Below, piece by piece: positions 34,121 through 42,851 of a stretch of DNA of 64,000 bases. Each line of letters starts with the position of its first letter. Positions within the stretch are counted from its first letter, which is position 1. Position numbers and translations under genes: made by a program. Origin of the DNA: Streptomyces sp. V4I2 (GTDB lineage Bacteria > Actinomycetota > Actinomycetes > Streptomycetales > Streptomycetaceae); NCBI RefSeq assembly GCF_030817655.1, contig NZ_JAUSZM010000003.1:8990001-9054000 (forward strand), in the 5' to 3' direction. A model generated the notes under the pieces. It was not told the DNA's origin, did not search any database, and worked only from the letters and a program-made list of their open reading frames with translations.

Positions 34121-34687
34121 ATGGTCCGAAACACCGCGCGACGTGAGGAGCTGGCCGCGCTGGCGACCGACTACGTGCTCGACCACGGCCTGATCGGCCT
34201 GAGCCTGCGACCCCTCGCCGCAGCGATCGGCACCAGCGACCGGATGCTGCTCTACCACTTCGCAGGCAAGGACGACCTCGTCGCCACCGTGCTCCGGATT
34301 TCCAACGACCGGTCGGTCGAGGCCGTCCGGGCGCTGCCGCGGTCCCAGAGCGTGCGCACGGCGGTCCTGGACCTGTGGCGGGCCAGCACCTCGGACGAGT
34401 CCGACCACTGCCACCGGGTGTACGTCGAGGCCGCCGCCCTGGGTCTACTCGGGCGTGAGCCCTACGTGTCGGTTGTCCGCGAGGCCAACGAGCGCTGGGT
34501 GGAAGCCCTCGCCGACCATCTGGTCGCTGCGGGCTGCACGCGGGAACGGGCGGGGCGCGCGGTGGCGCTGCTGGACGCCGCGTTCATGGGCCTGCAGTTG
34601 GACCTGCCGCTCGATCCCCATGAGTCCCACCGCAAGCGCGTGGTCAGCGACCTGGCGGACGCGATCGCCGCATTCGCGGGAGGCTGA
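34121..34687 (+). CDS. TetR-family repressor of the SMR operon
   Basis: DNA-binding regulator of 188 residues. The N-terminal helix-turn-helix spans about residues 5-50 (LSLRPLAAAIGTSDRMLLYHF). The C-terminal ligand-binding domain is all-helical. The ATG at 34121 follows GACGAGGAGGCGTC. The gene is divergent from the SMR gene and separated from it by a strong palindrome, so it most likely represses both and is released by an SMR substrate. It is on the composite IS unit. Confidence 0.92.
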   Translation: MVRNTARREELAALATDYVLDHGLIGLSLRPLAAAIGTSDRMLLYHFAGKDDLVATVLRISNDRSVEAVRALPRSQSVRTAVLDLWRASTSDESDHCHRVYVEAAALGLLGREPYVSVVREANERWVEALADHLVAAGCTRERAGRAVALLDAAFMGLQLDLPLDPHESHRKRVVSDLADAIAAFAGG

Positions 34688-34932
34688 CCAGCACTGGTGA
34701 TATCCGTCCACAGCGGGTCCCGCCGACTGTGTGCCAAAGGCCCCCGTGGCCGCGGTCCGCCAGTCCGGGCCCTCGTCACGCCCGTCCTCGACGGGCCGCC
34801 GGCGCAGGGAGCCGATCCAGCCGTGTCGCACATCAGCTGGCGGACCCGTGTCGCACATCACCCGACGGAGCACAGCGATGTCTGGGTCGATGTGGTGAAT
34901 CGCGTCTTCTCTCGGTCAAGCCCGGTCCCGGT
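34688..34932. other. Non-coding interior of the composite unit, with a direct repeat
   Basis: No gene is seen. The 15-mer CCGTGTCGCACATCA occurs twice (34821-34835 and 34846-34860), 25 bp apart from start to start. The right end merges into a (CCGGTC)n stretch and then into the transposase-tail remnant. Confidence 0.5.
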
Positions 34933-35010
34933 CCCGGTCCCGGGTCTGCCACTACGAACGGCAGGCCACCCATCACCCATGAAGATCACGATCTACAGCT
35001 GGAGTACTAG
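34919..35010 (+). pseudogene. Solo 3' end of an IS701 transposase (right outer inverted repeat)
   Basis: On the plus strand the frame reads ARSRSRSRVCHYERQATHHP and stops, matching the C-terminus of the full transposase (ARSRACHYERQATHHP) except for extra Arg-Ser pairs and Ala to Val. The rest of that IS copy is gone; only its outer end remains, now acting as the right terminus of the composite unit. Confidence 0.85.
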
Positions 35011-36152
35011 GCAAGGTGCGGATCGTCATTGATGATGTCTGTTGCCACGCCGATGAACGTGTTGCCGGTCGAAGTTCCCAGAGCACCCTTGTAGTTGTAA
35101 ATGGCCCACTGCATGGCGTTGAACGTGTTGTCGTACACATTCGCGCCTATGTAGTAGTTGATGCTGACGCCGAACCTGTTCGCGCTTCCGATGTCGTGGA
35201 TGTTGTTGTTGAAGACGTTTACGTTCTTCGCGGCGTTGAACGGACCGCCGTTGATTCCGATGATCAGGATGCCGTCCGTGAACCTGGTTCCGCTGATGTC
35301 GTTGTCATGGATATTGATGTTGTTGGCTGCCGCGTTCTGGAATCCGCTGTAAACGATGCCGGGCAACGTGCCCGTACCGGTCGTCGAGCCGCCGACGATC
35401 GTGTTGTGGTGAATGAACACGTCGGAGAGGGTGTCTGTGGCTGTGTTCGGCTCGAGGTCGATGGGTCCAGGCATCGTGGAACGCGAACACTTGGTAAAGG
35501 TGTTGTGGTGCACGTCTATCTGCGTACCGGTGATGATGGAGACACCGTTCCGGTTGAAGTAGTCGGACGTGAACGTGTTGTTCGGCCCGATGGTGCAACT
35601 CTTTGCGGAACTCCCGATGTTCACATAGACGCCGTCGCCGATGATGTTCCTGAACTCGCAGTTCTTGACGATCACATTGCTGACGTTTCCCTGGATCCGC
35701 ACGCAGTGGCGGAACTGGGACCAGGTGGACCCCTGGTTCGCGGCACGCCCGTCGAACTTGAGGTTGTCGATCGTGACACCCGATCCACGCACCATAAGGA
35801 TCTCGTCGCTGTGAGTGGTCGACTCGGTGGAGTTGTCCGGGAACCGCAGGGTGGAACCGTTGCCCTCGACGTAGCAGTTGGCCGGAATCGACAGCGAAGT
35901 GACCGTGTACGTCTTGCCCGCCGGGAAGACGAGGTGCTTGCCGGCGGCGGCATTGGCCGCCAGCTGGGGCGTGGGGTAATCCGCCACGAGAACGTTGCCG
36001 CTGCTGCGGGAAGGGCGTAGCCCTGCGGCCAGAAGGGGGATTGACGCTAGCGCCAACATCGACCTGCGGGGGATAGAGCTGGAACTGGAGAATATCTCCG
36101 CCGGCGATCTCCGTGCTCCGAACAAATCAAGAACTCCATGCCTAGCAATCAT
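35007..36152 (-). CDS. Secreted right-handed beta-helix repeat protein, probably 3'-truncated
   Basis: Exported protein of 381 residues; start ATG at 36152 (a GTG 12 bases upstream is possible). A Tat-like signal with SIPRRSMLALASIPLLAAG follows a 30-residue N-region. The remainder is a parallel beta-helix with Asn/Ile-rich turns (VFIHHNTIVGGS, INIHDNDISGTRF, VNVFNNNIHDIGS), as in polysaccharide-binding or lyase proteins. Codon use is less GC-biased than its neighbours, suggesting transfer. Its TAG stop is formed by the CTAG at the transposon edge, so the native C-terminus may have been lost. Confidence 0.85.
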   Translation of the reverse strand: MIARHGVLDLFGARRSPAEIFSSSSSIPRRSMLALASIPLLAAGLRPSRSSGNVLVADYPTPQLAANAAAGKHLVFPAGKTYTVTSLSIPANCYVEGNGSTLRFPDNSTESTTHSDEILMVRGSGVTIDNLKFDGRAANQGSTWSQFRHCVRIQGNVSNVIVKNCEFRNIIGDGVYVNIGSSAKSCTIGPNNTFTSDYFNRNGVSIITGTQIDVHHNTFTKCSRSTMPGPIDLEPNTATDTLSDVFIHHNTIVGGSTTGTGTLPGIVYSGFQNAAANNINIHDNDISGTRFTDGILIIGINGGPFNAAKNVNVFNNNIHDIGSANRFGVSINYYIGANVYDNTFNAMQWAIYNYKGALGTSTGNTFIGVATDIINDDPHLA

Positions 36153-36542
36153 AGCGGTCGGCACCGCTCGAGTGGGGCACTCTACCTCAAGTCTTCTAAA
36201 GCGCCAGGCCGGGTGTCCCAGGGGCTTTCCCCGACTTGATCTTTATTGGCGGCGTTTCTTTGCGGACTGTGAGCATGTGGCGGAGATACCGGCTTCGGGT
36301 TCGTTCCGCTGGGCAATAACTCGGCCTGCAGCGGGGTGATGATGCCTTCAAATGACCGAGCGTCAGAAAGCCTGCCGTCGGTCAGTCGAAATCCGCCTGC
36401 ATAAACGGCAGTTACCGACGTAAGTGATCAAGTGTCAAGGGCGACTACTGCCGAACCTCACCGACGCCCCGAGCGGGCCCACCTCGACGCGGCTACCCGC
36501 CGCCCGCGGTGGTTGCCGTCGGGAGACTCGACTCCGCCCCCC
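36153..36542. other. Intergenic region of lower GC
   Basis: No gene, RNA or strong repeat is seen in these 390 bp. The sequence is noticeably less GC-rich than its neighbours (for example TTGATCTTTATTGGCGG near 36236). It should contain the promoter of the beta-helix gene. Confidence 0.4.
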
Positions 36543-37298
36543 TCACTCCGCTTCGATGAAGCGGTCGAGCAGCGCGTCCAGCCCGGCCGCCAGGCCCTCC
36601 GGACCGCCCCGTGCCTCGAGTACGGGGGCGGTTTCCCGGAGCCTGGGCAACTCGTGGGGCGGCATGCGGTGCAGTCCGAGACGGAAGCCGGGGTCCGGCT
36701 CCTCCGGGTTGTCCACCATGGGCCGCAGTTCCGCTGACACATAGCCGAGGAGCCACGCGGTGTAGGCACGGAATAGGTCGGAGGTGCGGGCCGCGTCCAG
36801 ACCGGCCTCACCGAGCAGGGTCAGCACCCTCTCGTGGTCCTTCAGGACGGCGAGGGGGCGCTGGGCGAGCGGGACCGCCAGCATGCGCGTGGTGAGCAGT
36901 GGGACGGCCTGGGGGTGGGCGAGGCAGACATCGTACGTCGTCCGCGCGACACGGTGTAGCTCGCTGCGCCATCCGGGTTCCTCGGCCTTCGTTTCGGGGT
37001 CTGGTTCGGCGGCCAGACGTTCCTCCAGCTTCAGGTAGAGGGCCTCGACCAGGCCGTCCAGCAGGGCGTCCTTGCCCTCCGCGTACCGGTAGAGCGCCAT
37101 GGCCTCTACACCGAGCTCGGCCCCCAGCCGGCGCATGCTCAGCGCCGACAGGCCCTCCCGGTCCACCAGCTCCAGCGCGCTGGCCAGCACGCGCTCCCGG
37201 CTCAGGCGGCCGTAGCGGCCGCGGTCGCTGGCGCGGCGCGCCGGACCGGCCCCGGCCTCCGGGCCCTTCCTTCGTGCCTCGGCCCGCTCCTTGGTCAT
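36543..37298 (-). CDS. TetR-family regulator with TetR_C_1 domain
   Basis: DNA-binding regulator of 251 residues. A basic tail (1-30) precedes the helix-turn-helix LSMRRLGAELGVEAMALYRY (about 50-75). The longer C-terminal domain with LLTTRMLAVPLAQRPL resembles TetR_C_1 proteins. It is divergent from the first exopolysaccharide operon, and the AT-rich motif A (37377-37395) lies between them. It is therefore a candidate regulator of the locus, but direct evidence is lacking. Confidence 0.88.
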   Translation of the reverse strand: MTKERAEARRKGPEAGAGPARRASDRGRYGRLSRERVLASALELVDREGLSALSMRRLGAELGVEAMALYRYAEGKDALLDGLVEALYLKLEERLAAEPDPETKAEEPGWRSELHRVARTTYDVCLAHPQAVPLLTTRMLAVPLAQRPLAVLKDHERVLTLLGEAGLDAARTSDLFRAYTAWLLGYVSAELRPMVDNPEEPDPGFRLGLHRMPPHELPRLRETAPVLEARGGPEGLAAGLDALLDRFIEAE

Positions 37299-37376
37299 TC
37301 CACGCCTCCAGATGGTTGGCCCACGTCGTGGTCCTGCTCGTGTTGACTCTACGCAGTCACGGGCGCAAAGTGTATG

Positions 37377-37395
37377 TATACGTCGTAAATATACG
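37377..37395 (+). promoter_or_regulatory. Shared AT-rich motif A
   Basis: TATACG-TC-GTAAATATACG, between the divergent TetR and aminotransferase-dehydratase genes, 58 bases before the latter's ATG. One of five related sites in the glycan locus (see 46791, 49817, 53359, 60528). Confidence 0.7.
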
Positions 37396-37453
37396 CCTAC
37401 CCGGCGCGTCGCGGCATTGCCGTTCCCCGGAGCGCAGGAGTGGGGAGCATGAA

Positions 37454-40207
37454 ATGACAGTCCATCGGCTGAGGCCCCGGCAGGAGTCGGTCGAACCGGC
37501 CTGGACCGCCGCGAACGGCGTGTCCTTCGCCGGTGCCCGCGCCGCCGAGAAGCCGGCGGAGCCGGATGTGCCGTTCGCTCTGACCTCGATCAGTCCGCAG
37601 GCCCGGCGAGCGGCACAGCGGGTGCTCGCTTCCGGCTGGGTCACCACCGGCCATGAGACCGAGCTGTTCGAGAACGAGTTCGCGGCGTACGTATCGGCCG
37701 CACACGCCGTTGCGGTGAGTTCGTGCACTGCGGCGCTCGAACTGGCGCTACGAGCTCTGCGCCTGCCGGCCGGCGGGACTGTCCTGGTCCCGGCCGTCAC
37801 CTTCTGCGGCGCTGCCCAGGCCGTTCTGCACGCCGGACTGCGGCCCGTGCTGGTCGACGTCGACCCGCGCACCGCGATGCCGACGCCAGCTACCGTGGCC
37901 CAGGCGGCCCGGGTGTGCGGATGCCCTCAGGCGATGATGGTCCTGCACTACGGGGGGGCCCCGGCGCCCGTCGCCGACCTCGCGGAAGCCGCGCGGCTGC
38001 CCCTCACCCATGTCGTCGAGGACGCCGCCCATGCTCTGGGCACGTCGGTGGGCGACCGGCCTGTTGGCGGCCTGTCGCGGGCGACCTGCTTCAGCTTCTA
38101 CGCCACCAAGAACCTGCCCATCGGCGAGGGCGGCATGGTCACCACAGACGACCCGGAGCTCGCCGAGCGAATCCGGCGGACTCGACTCCACGGCATGTCC
38201 GCCGACGCATGGCGACGGGCCCTGCCGGGAGGCAGCTGGCGGTACACCGTCGAGGAGGCGGGCCTGAAGGCCAACATGACGGACGTACAGGCAGCCATCG
38301 GGCGGGCCCAGCTGGACCGGCTCGACGACTGGCAGCGGCGGCGGCGGGCCCTGGCCGCACGGTACGAGGCAGCGCTGGCGACCGTACCAGGACTCCAGCC
38401 GCTTCAGTCCGCCACCCCGGGCCGGCACGCCCACCATCTTTATGTGGTGCGCGTGCTGGACGAGTACGGGACGGGCCGGGACCAGCTGATCGACCGCCTG
38501 GCGGAGCGCGGCATCGGCACCTCCGTGCATTTCATCCCCCTGCACCACATGCCGTACCTCCAGCACGCTGCGATCACTCCGCCGGGCGGCCTGCCCGGCG
38601 CCGACGCCCTGTTCCCGCAGTTGCTGTCGCTGCCCCTCTACCCGGGCCTGACCGAGCGGGCTGTCGACCGCGTCTGTGCGGAGCTGACCCGGCTGGCTCC
38701 CGCGGCCGCTGCCCACCCGGCGGAGACGCTACCGTCGGCCGGACTGCGCACCCTGGTGATTGGCGCTGGGGAGGCCGGAGAGGCACTCGCCCGGGATCTG
38801 GCGCACACCCCGCAGTTTGGGCTCGAGCCCGTCGGCTTCCTCGACGACGATCCGGCCAAACGCCGGGCCGGTGTCATCGGCGACCTGCCCGTGCTGGGAG
38901 GGCTGGACGACACCCGGACGGCAGCGCTGACCCACCGGATCGAGGTGGTGGTCGTCGCGATCCCCGGTCTTGGCCCGGAGCGCTTCAGCCAGGTGGCGCG
39001 GGCCGCCGGCGCCGCAGGGATGAGCGTGCGCTACCTGCCGTCGTTCATCGCGGCGCTCCGCCGCGACGTGATGGGCAGCGACATGCGGTCGCTGGACGTG
39101 CACGAGCTGATCGGCCGCGCCGAGATGCACGTGGTGAGCCCTGACGCGGGCTCGACGATCGCCGGGCGGCGAGTGCTGGTGACCGGTGCCGGCGGTTCGA
39201 TTGGCAGCGAACTGTGCCACCAGGTGCGGGCTTTCGGCCCGAGCCGCCTCTTCCTGCTCGACCACGACGAGTCGAACCTGCACCGGCTCCAACTGGAGCT
39301 CTACGGCGATGCCCTGCGCGCCGACGACGTGGTGATCTCGGACATCCGGGACCGCCCCCGCATCGACCAGATCTTCCGCGAACTGCGCCCGGAGGTGGTC
39401 TTCCACGCCGCCGCGCACAAGCACCTCCCACTCCTTGAGCTGCACCCCTGCGAAGGCGTGAAGTCGAACGTCCGAGGCACCGAGAACCTGGTGCGCGCGG
39501 CCGCGGCGGCCGGAACCGCACGCTTCGTACTGATCTCCACCGACAAGGCGGCCGATCCGGTGTCGGTGCTCGGCGCGACGAAGCGGCTGGCCGAGCTCAT
39601 TGTGCAAAGCGGCCAGCAGGACGCCCCGCCCGGCACCGTGTTCGCGGCCGTCCGCTTCGGCAACGTGCTGGGCAGCCGGGGTTCGCTGCTGTCGGTCGTG
39701 GCGCAGCAGATCGGCACGGGATCCCCGGTGACCGTCACCCACCCCGAGGCGACCCGGTTCTTCATGACCGTGGAGGAGGCCGTCGGCCTGGTCCTGGAGG
39801 CGGCGCGCATGGCCCGCGGCGGTGAGGTGTTCGTCCTGGACATGAGCGTCCCCGTGCGGATCGTGGACCTTGTCCGCAAATTCGCCCGCTCCGTGCACGT
39901 CCCCGACGTGGACATCCGCTTCACCGGCCTGCGGCCGGGCGAGAAACTCAACGAGACGCTGTTCGCCGCCCACGAGCTGCACGCGCGTACCGCCCACCCG
40001 CGTATCCTCGCCGCGACGTCCACCGCCCGGCATGAACGCCCGGCCGCCCTCGCCCAGAACCTCCCCGCCCTGTATACCGCGACGGAGCGCAACGACACCG
40101 ACGAGACGCGCCGCGTACTCGCCGAACTCCTCCCCGGATTCCCCGCGTCACAGCCGACCCAACAGCCACACGCCGACATGGCCGTCCCTTACCCGGACGA
40201 CTTCTGA
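37454..40207 (+). CDS. Fused PLP sugar aminotransferase and UDP-sugar 4,6-dehydratase
   Basis: Bifunctional protein of 917 residues. N-terminal half (about 30-415): DegT/DnrJ/EryC1 aminotransferase with HVVEDAAHALG and the PLP Lys219 in SFYATKNLP. Linker Rossmann segment at 430-560 (LVIGAGEAGEALA, LEPVGFLDDDP). C-terminal half (570-880): CapD/FlaA1-type dehydratase with VTGAGGSIGSE (about 576), catalytic STDKAADPVSVLGATKR (about 695) and FTGLRPGEKLNE. Together they would convert UDP-GlcNAc or a similar sugar to a 4-amino-4,6-dideoxy sugar, as PglF plus PglE do separately. The usual membrane anchor of long CapD proteins is replaced by the aminotransferase. ATG at 37454 after GGGGAG. Confidence 0.92.
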   Translation: MTVHRLRPRQESVEPAWTAANGVSFAGARAAEKPAEPDVPFALTSISPQARRAAQRVLASGWVTTGHETELFENEFAAYVSAAHAVAVSSCTAALELALRALRLPAGGTVLVPAVTFCGAAQAVLHAGLRPVLVDVDPRTAMPTPATVAQAARVCGCPQAMMVLHYGGAPAPVADLAEAARLPLTHVVEDAAHALGTSVGDRPVGGLSRATCFSFYATKNLPIGEGGMVTTDDPELAERIRRTRLHGMSADAWRRALPGGSWRYTVEEAGLKANMTDVQAAIGRAQLDRLDDWQRRRRALAARYEAALATVPGLQPLQSATPGRHAHHLYVVRVLDEYGTGRDQLIDRLAERGIGTSVHFIPLHHMPYLQHAAITPPGGLPGADALFPQLLSLPLYPGLTERAVDRVCAELTRLAPAAAAHPAETLPSAGLRTLVIGAGEAGEALARDLAHTPQFGLEPVGFLDDDPAKRRAGVIGDLPVLGGLDDTRTAALTHRIEVVVVAIPGLGPERFSQVARAAGAAGMSVRYLPSFIAALRRDVMGSDMRSLDVHELIGRAEMHVVSPDAGSTIAGRRVLVTGAGGSIGSELCHQVRAFGPSRLFLLDHDESNLHRLQLELYGDALRADDVVISDIRDRPRIDQIFRELRPEVVFHAAAHKHLPLLELHPCEGVKSNVRGTENLVRAAAAAGTARFVLISTDKAADPVSVLGATKRLAELIVQSGQQDAPPGTVFAAVRFGNVLGSRGSLLSVVAQQIGTGSPVTVTHPEATRFFMTVEEAVGLVLEAARMARGGEVFVLDMSVPVRIVDLVRKFARSVHVPDVDIRFTGLRPGEKLNETLFAAHELHARTAHPRILAATSTARHERPAALAQNLPALYTATERNDTDETRRVLAELLPGFPASQPTQQPHADMAVPYPDDF

Positions 40208-41244
40208 TGTCCGCGCCCCGTCAGTGGCCGGATTGGGCGCCCAGGCAGAGCGTCCGGTCCCCGCGCCGCTTTCTGCGCCGCGCGCTGGCGATCGCCCTCG
40301 TCGGCGTACTCGCACTGCTGGGCCTGGGCCTCGGCGGCGCCTGGTGGGCCACCAACCACTACGGCGACCAGGTCACCCGCATCCCCGATGCCTTCCCCAC
40401 AGGCCCCCGCCCGCCCAAGCCCGAGGGGTACGACGGCGGTACGACCTTCCTGCTGGCCGGCGTCGACAGCCGCTCCAAAAAACCGACGACCGGCACCGAC
40501 GCCGCCGCGCAGCTGTGGACGTACGGGGCACAGCGCAGCGACACGCTGATGCTGGTGCATCTCAGTGCCGACGAGGGCTCGGCGTCCACGGTGTCCATAC
40601 CGCGGGACAGCTGGGTGCCGATTCCGGGCCACGGTTCCGCCAAGATCAACGCCGCGTTCTCCTGGGGCGGTCCGTCCCTCCTCGTCCAGACGGTGGAGCA
40701 GCTCACCGGGACCCGTGTCGACCACTTCGGCATCATCGACTGGCACGGCTTCAGGGCCCTCACCGACTCCGTCGGCGGTGTAGCCGTCACCGTCCATGAG
40801 GACTCCTACGACCCTGAGCAGCATCGGCACCTCACGGCCGGCACCCACGTCATGAACGGTGAGGACGCGCTGGCGTACGTGCGGCAACGCCACGGCCTCC
40901 CCGGCGGCGAGCTGGACCGCATCAAACACCAGCAACAATTCCTGCGCAGCCTGGTCGGCGAGGTGCGCGGCGGGGGCAAACTCACCGATCCGCGCGGCAC
41001 CGATCGCATGCTGGACGCGATCACCCGCACCGTGAGCATGGACGACCGCATGTCCAACGGCGACCTGCGCAACCTCGCCCTCGGCCTACGTAACCTGGCC
41101 GCATCCGACGCCTCCTTCTCCACCGCGCCGATCGTTCGCTCGGAGATGATCAAGGGGCAGTACGCCCTGATCCTGGACCGACAGAAACTGCGGGAGACGT
41201 GGCGGGCGGCCGAGACGGGACATCCGCCCGGCACCGGGAAGTGA
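40207..41244 (+). CDS. LytR-CpsA-Psr (LCP) family glycopolymer transferase
   Basis: Membrane-anchored extracytoplasmic protein of 345 residues. One N-terminal helix (about 24-46) follows a basic RRFLRR stretch. The LCP domain shows FLLAGVDSR, QRSDTLMLVHL, VSIPRDSWVPI with its conserved Arg/Asp, KINAAFSWGG and LAYVRQRHG with the catalytic Arg pair. LCP enzymes transfer lipid-linked glycopolymers to peptidoglycan, so the polymer made here is probably cell-wall bound. The start overlaps the upstream stop (TGATG), indicating coupling. Confidence 0.94.
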   Translation: MSAPRQWPDWAPRQSVRSPRRFLRRALAIALVGVLALLGLGLGGAWWATNHYGDQVTRIPDAFPTGPRPPKPEGYDGGTTFLLAGVDSRSKKPTTGTDAAAQLWTYGAQRSDTLMLVHLSADEGSASTVSIPRDSWVPIPGHGSAKINAAFSWGGPSLLVQTVEQLTGTRVDHFGIIDWHGFRALTDSVGGVAVTVHEDSYDPEQHRHLTAGTHVMNGEDALAYVRQRHGLPGGELDRIKHQQQFLRSLVGEVRGGGKLTDPRGTDRMLDAITRTVSMDDRMSNGDLRNLALGLRNLAASDASFSTAPIVRSEMIKGQYALILDRQKLRETWRAAETGHPPGTGK

Positions 41245-41252
41245 GGCACCCG

Positions 41253-42836
41253 ATGCGCTTCCGGAACCCGGTCGGCCGAGCCTTCGCCGTGGATGCCCCG
41301 CCCTCAGCCCCCCGCAACTCCGACCGGGCCACAACGCCTCCGTCCGATCGGACCCTGCTGCCCGCCGTGGGCTTCAGCGCACTGGCCCAGGTGGCACCAC
41401 TGCTCACCAACCTGGTGCTCACGCCCTACCTCATCCGCCATCTGGGCCTCGACCGCTTCGGTGTCTGGTCGCTGGTGCTGGTCTTCCTCGCCACTCTCAC
41501 CGTGCTGGATGGTGGCGTCGGTGCGTCACTGGCCCGCTTCCACGCCTACCACGCCGCGCGCGGCGACCGGGAGGGCACCGGACGGCTCGTGAGCGGCGCG
41601 CTCGTCCTCTTCGTCGCACTGGGCGCAGCGGTCACCGGCCTGTGTCTGCTGGTCACGCCCGCGATCACCGCCGCCGCGGGCGTACCGCCCCGGCTGCAGG
41701 GCGAGGCCGGACAGCTGCTGCTCGCCCTCGGAGCCCTACTCACCCTCGCCCTGGCCTCGAACTCGTCCGTCGCGCTTCTGCAGGCCAACGGCCGCTTCCG
41801 CGCTCTGGCGGGGGTCAGCGGCGGATCCTGTCTGGTGTACGGGGCCGCCGTGATCGCACTGATCGACCGCGGAGCGGACCTGCCGCTGCTCGCGGTGCTG
41901 GCGGCCGGGAGGTATCTGCTCGTGACGGTTGGCGGCCTGTGCGCGGGCGCGCGGCACATCCGCATCCGGCGGCCGCTGCTCCCTCCACGCAGTGAGCGCC
42001 GCGACTTCTGGAGCTATGCCGTACGCATGCAACTGTCCGGCTTCACGGTCTTCCTCAACGGCGAGATCGACGCCCTGGTGGTCGCCGTGCTGCTGCCGGT
42101 GCGTTACGTCGGCATCTACGCCGCCGGCTACCAGGTCGCGAACGCCCTGCGCAGCCTGCCGCTGTACGCCTTTCCGCCGATGCTCACCCGCATGACGCAC
42201 GTCTATGCCGCGCGCGGACTTCCGGGTGCCGTGCGGGAGTTCCACCTGCTGCAGCCCCGCTGGTTGCCCGCCGTCCTCACCTACGGGGTGGTGACGACGG
42301 CCGCGGTGGGTCTCACGGTCCAGGTCTGGCTCGGCCCCGGGCTGGGCCTCAGTGGAGCCGTCGCCGCCATCCTGATGGCGGGGTACTCGGTACAGGTGGC
42401 GTTCACCGGCACGCGGACCTGTTTCGTGCGGGCGATCGGCCGGCCCGGGTACGAGACCCGCTACTCCTGGTGCTCGACGGTGGTCAACCTCGTCCTCACC
42501 GTTCCGCTGGCCCTGCTGTTCGGCGTCGTCGGTGTGGTCCTGGCCACCTCCGTCGGCCTCATGGCCGGCTCCACGTACTTCGTGGTCCTGTGCCGGCGGC
42601 TGGCGGGCCTGCGCGAGCGGCGGCTGCCGAGGCGCTGGCTGCTCGCGACCGCGGCAGCCGCGAGCGTGGCCGTCCTGGGAAACCTGCTGGTCCTGCGGGT
42701 GGGGTGGCATGGGGCGCTGCCGTTGCTGCTGGCGGTCCTGCCCGTGCTCGTCGGCCTGGCCACCGCCGCGGCCCTGCTCCTGCCGCACCTCGCGGCCACC
42801 GCTACGCGAAGGACTGTCCGTGACGAAGAGGCGTGA
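41253..42836 (+). CDS. Wzx-type polysaccharide flippase (first of two)
   Basis: MATE/MOP-superfamily membrane protein of 527 residues with about 12-14 helices. The first helix pair reads FSALAQVAPLLTNLVLTPYL followed by RHLGLDRFGVWSLV, the classical Wzx/RfbX entry. Its job would be to flip undecaprenyl-linked repeat units across the membrane. ATG at 41253, 8 bp after the LCP gene. A second flippase gene lies at 62827-64000, so the locus may serve two glycans. Confidence 0.9.
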   Translation: MRFRNPVGRAFAVDAPPSAPRNSDRATTPPSDRTLLPAVGFSALAQVAPLLTNLVLTPYLIRHLGLDRFGVWSLVLVFLATLTVLDGGVGASLARFHAYHAARGDREGTGRLVSGALVLFVALGAAVTGLCLLVTPAITAAAGVPPRLQGEAGQLLLALGALLTLALASNSSVALLQANGRFRALAGVSGGSCLVYGAAVIALIDRGADLPLLAVLAAGRYLLVTVGGLCAGARHIRIRRPLLPPRSERRDFWSYAVRMQLSGFTVFLNGEIDALVVAVLLPVRYVGIYAAGYQVANALRSLPLYAFPPMLTRMTHVYAARGLPGAVREFHLLQPRWLPAVLTYGVVTTAAVGLTVQVWLGPGLGLSGAVAAILMAGYSVQVAFTGTRTCFVRAIGRPGYETRYSWCSTVVNLVLTVPLALLFGVVGVVLATSVGLMAGSTYFVVLCRRLAGLRERRLPRRWLLATAAAASVAVLGNLLVLRVGWHGALPLLLAVLPVLVGLATAAALLLPHLAATATRRTVRDEEA

Positions 42837-42851
42837 GAAGGAGGAGGCTCC

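Larger units (their letters stand above)
31614..35006. mobile_element. Composite IS701-type unit carrying SMR efflux, TetR and PPOX genes
   Basis: The outer ends are inverted copies: TACTCCAGCTGTAGATCGTG reads inward from 31614 and, on the other strand, inward from 35006. Identity continues for about 75 bases with one mismatch and includes the transposase 3' end. Both outer ends abut CTAG (31610-31613 and 35007-35010), which fits the 4-bp YTAR target duplication known for the IS701 family, although CTAG is itself a palindrome. Inside are one full transposase gene, a broken fragment, PPOX, SMR and TetR genes. Confidence 0.75.
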
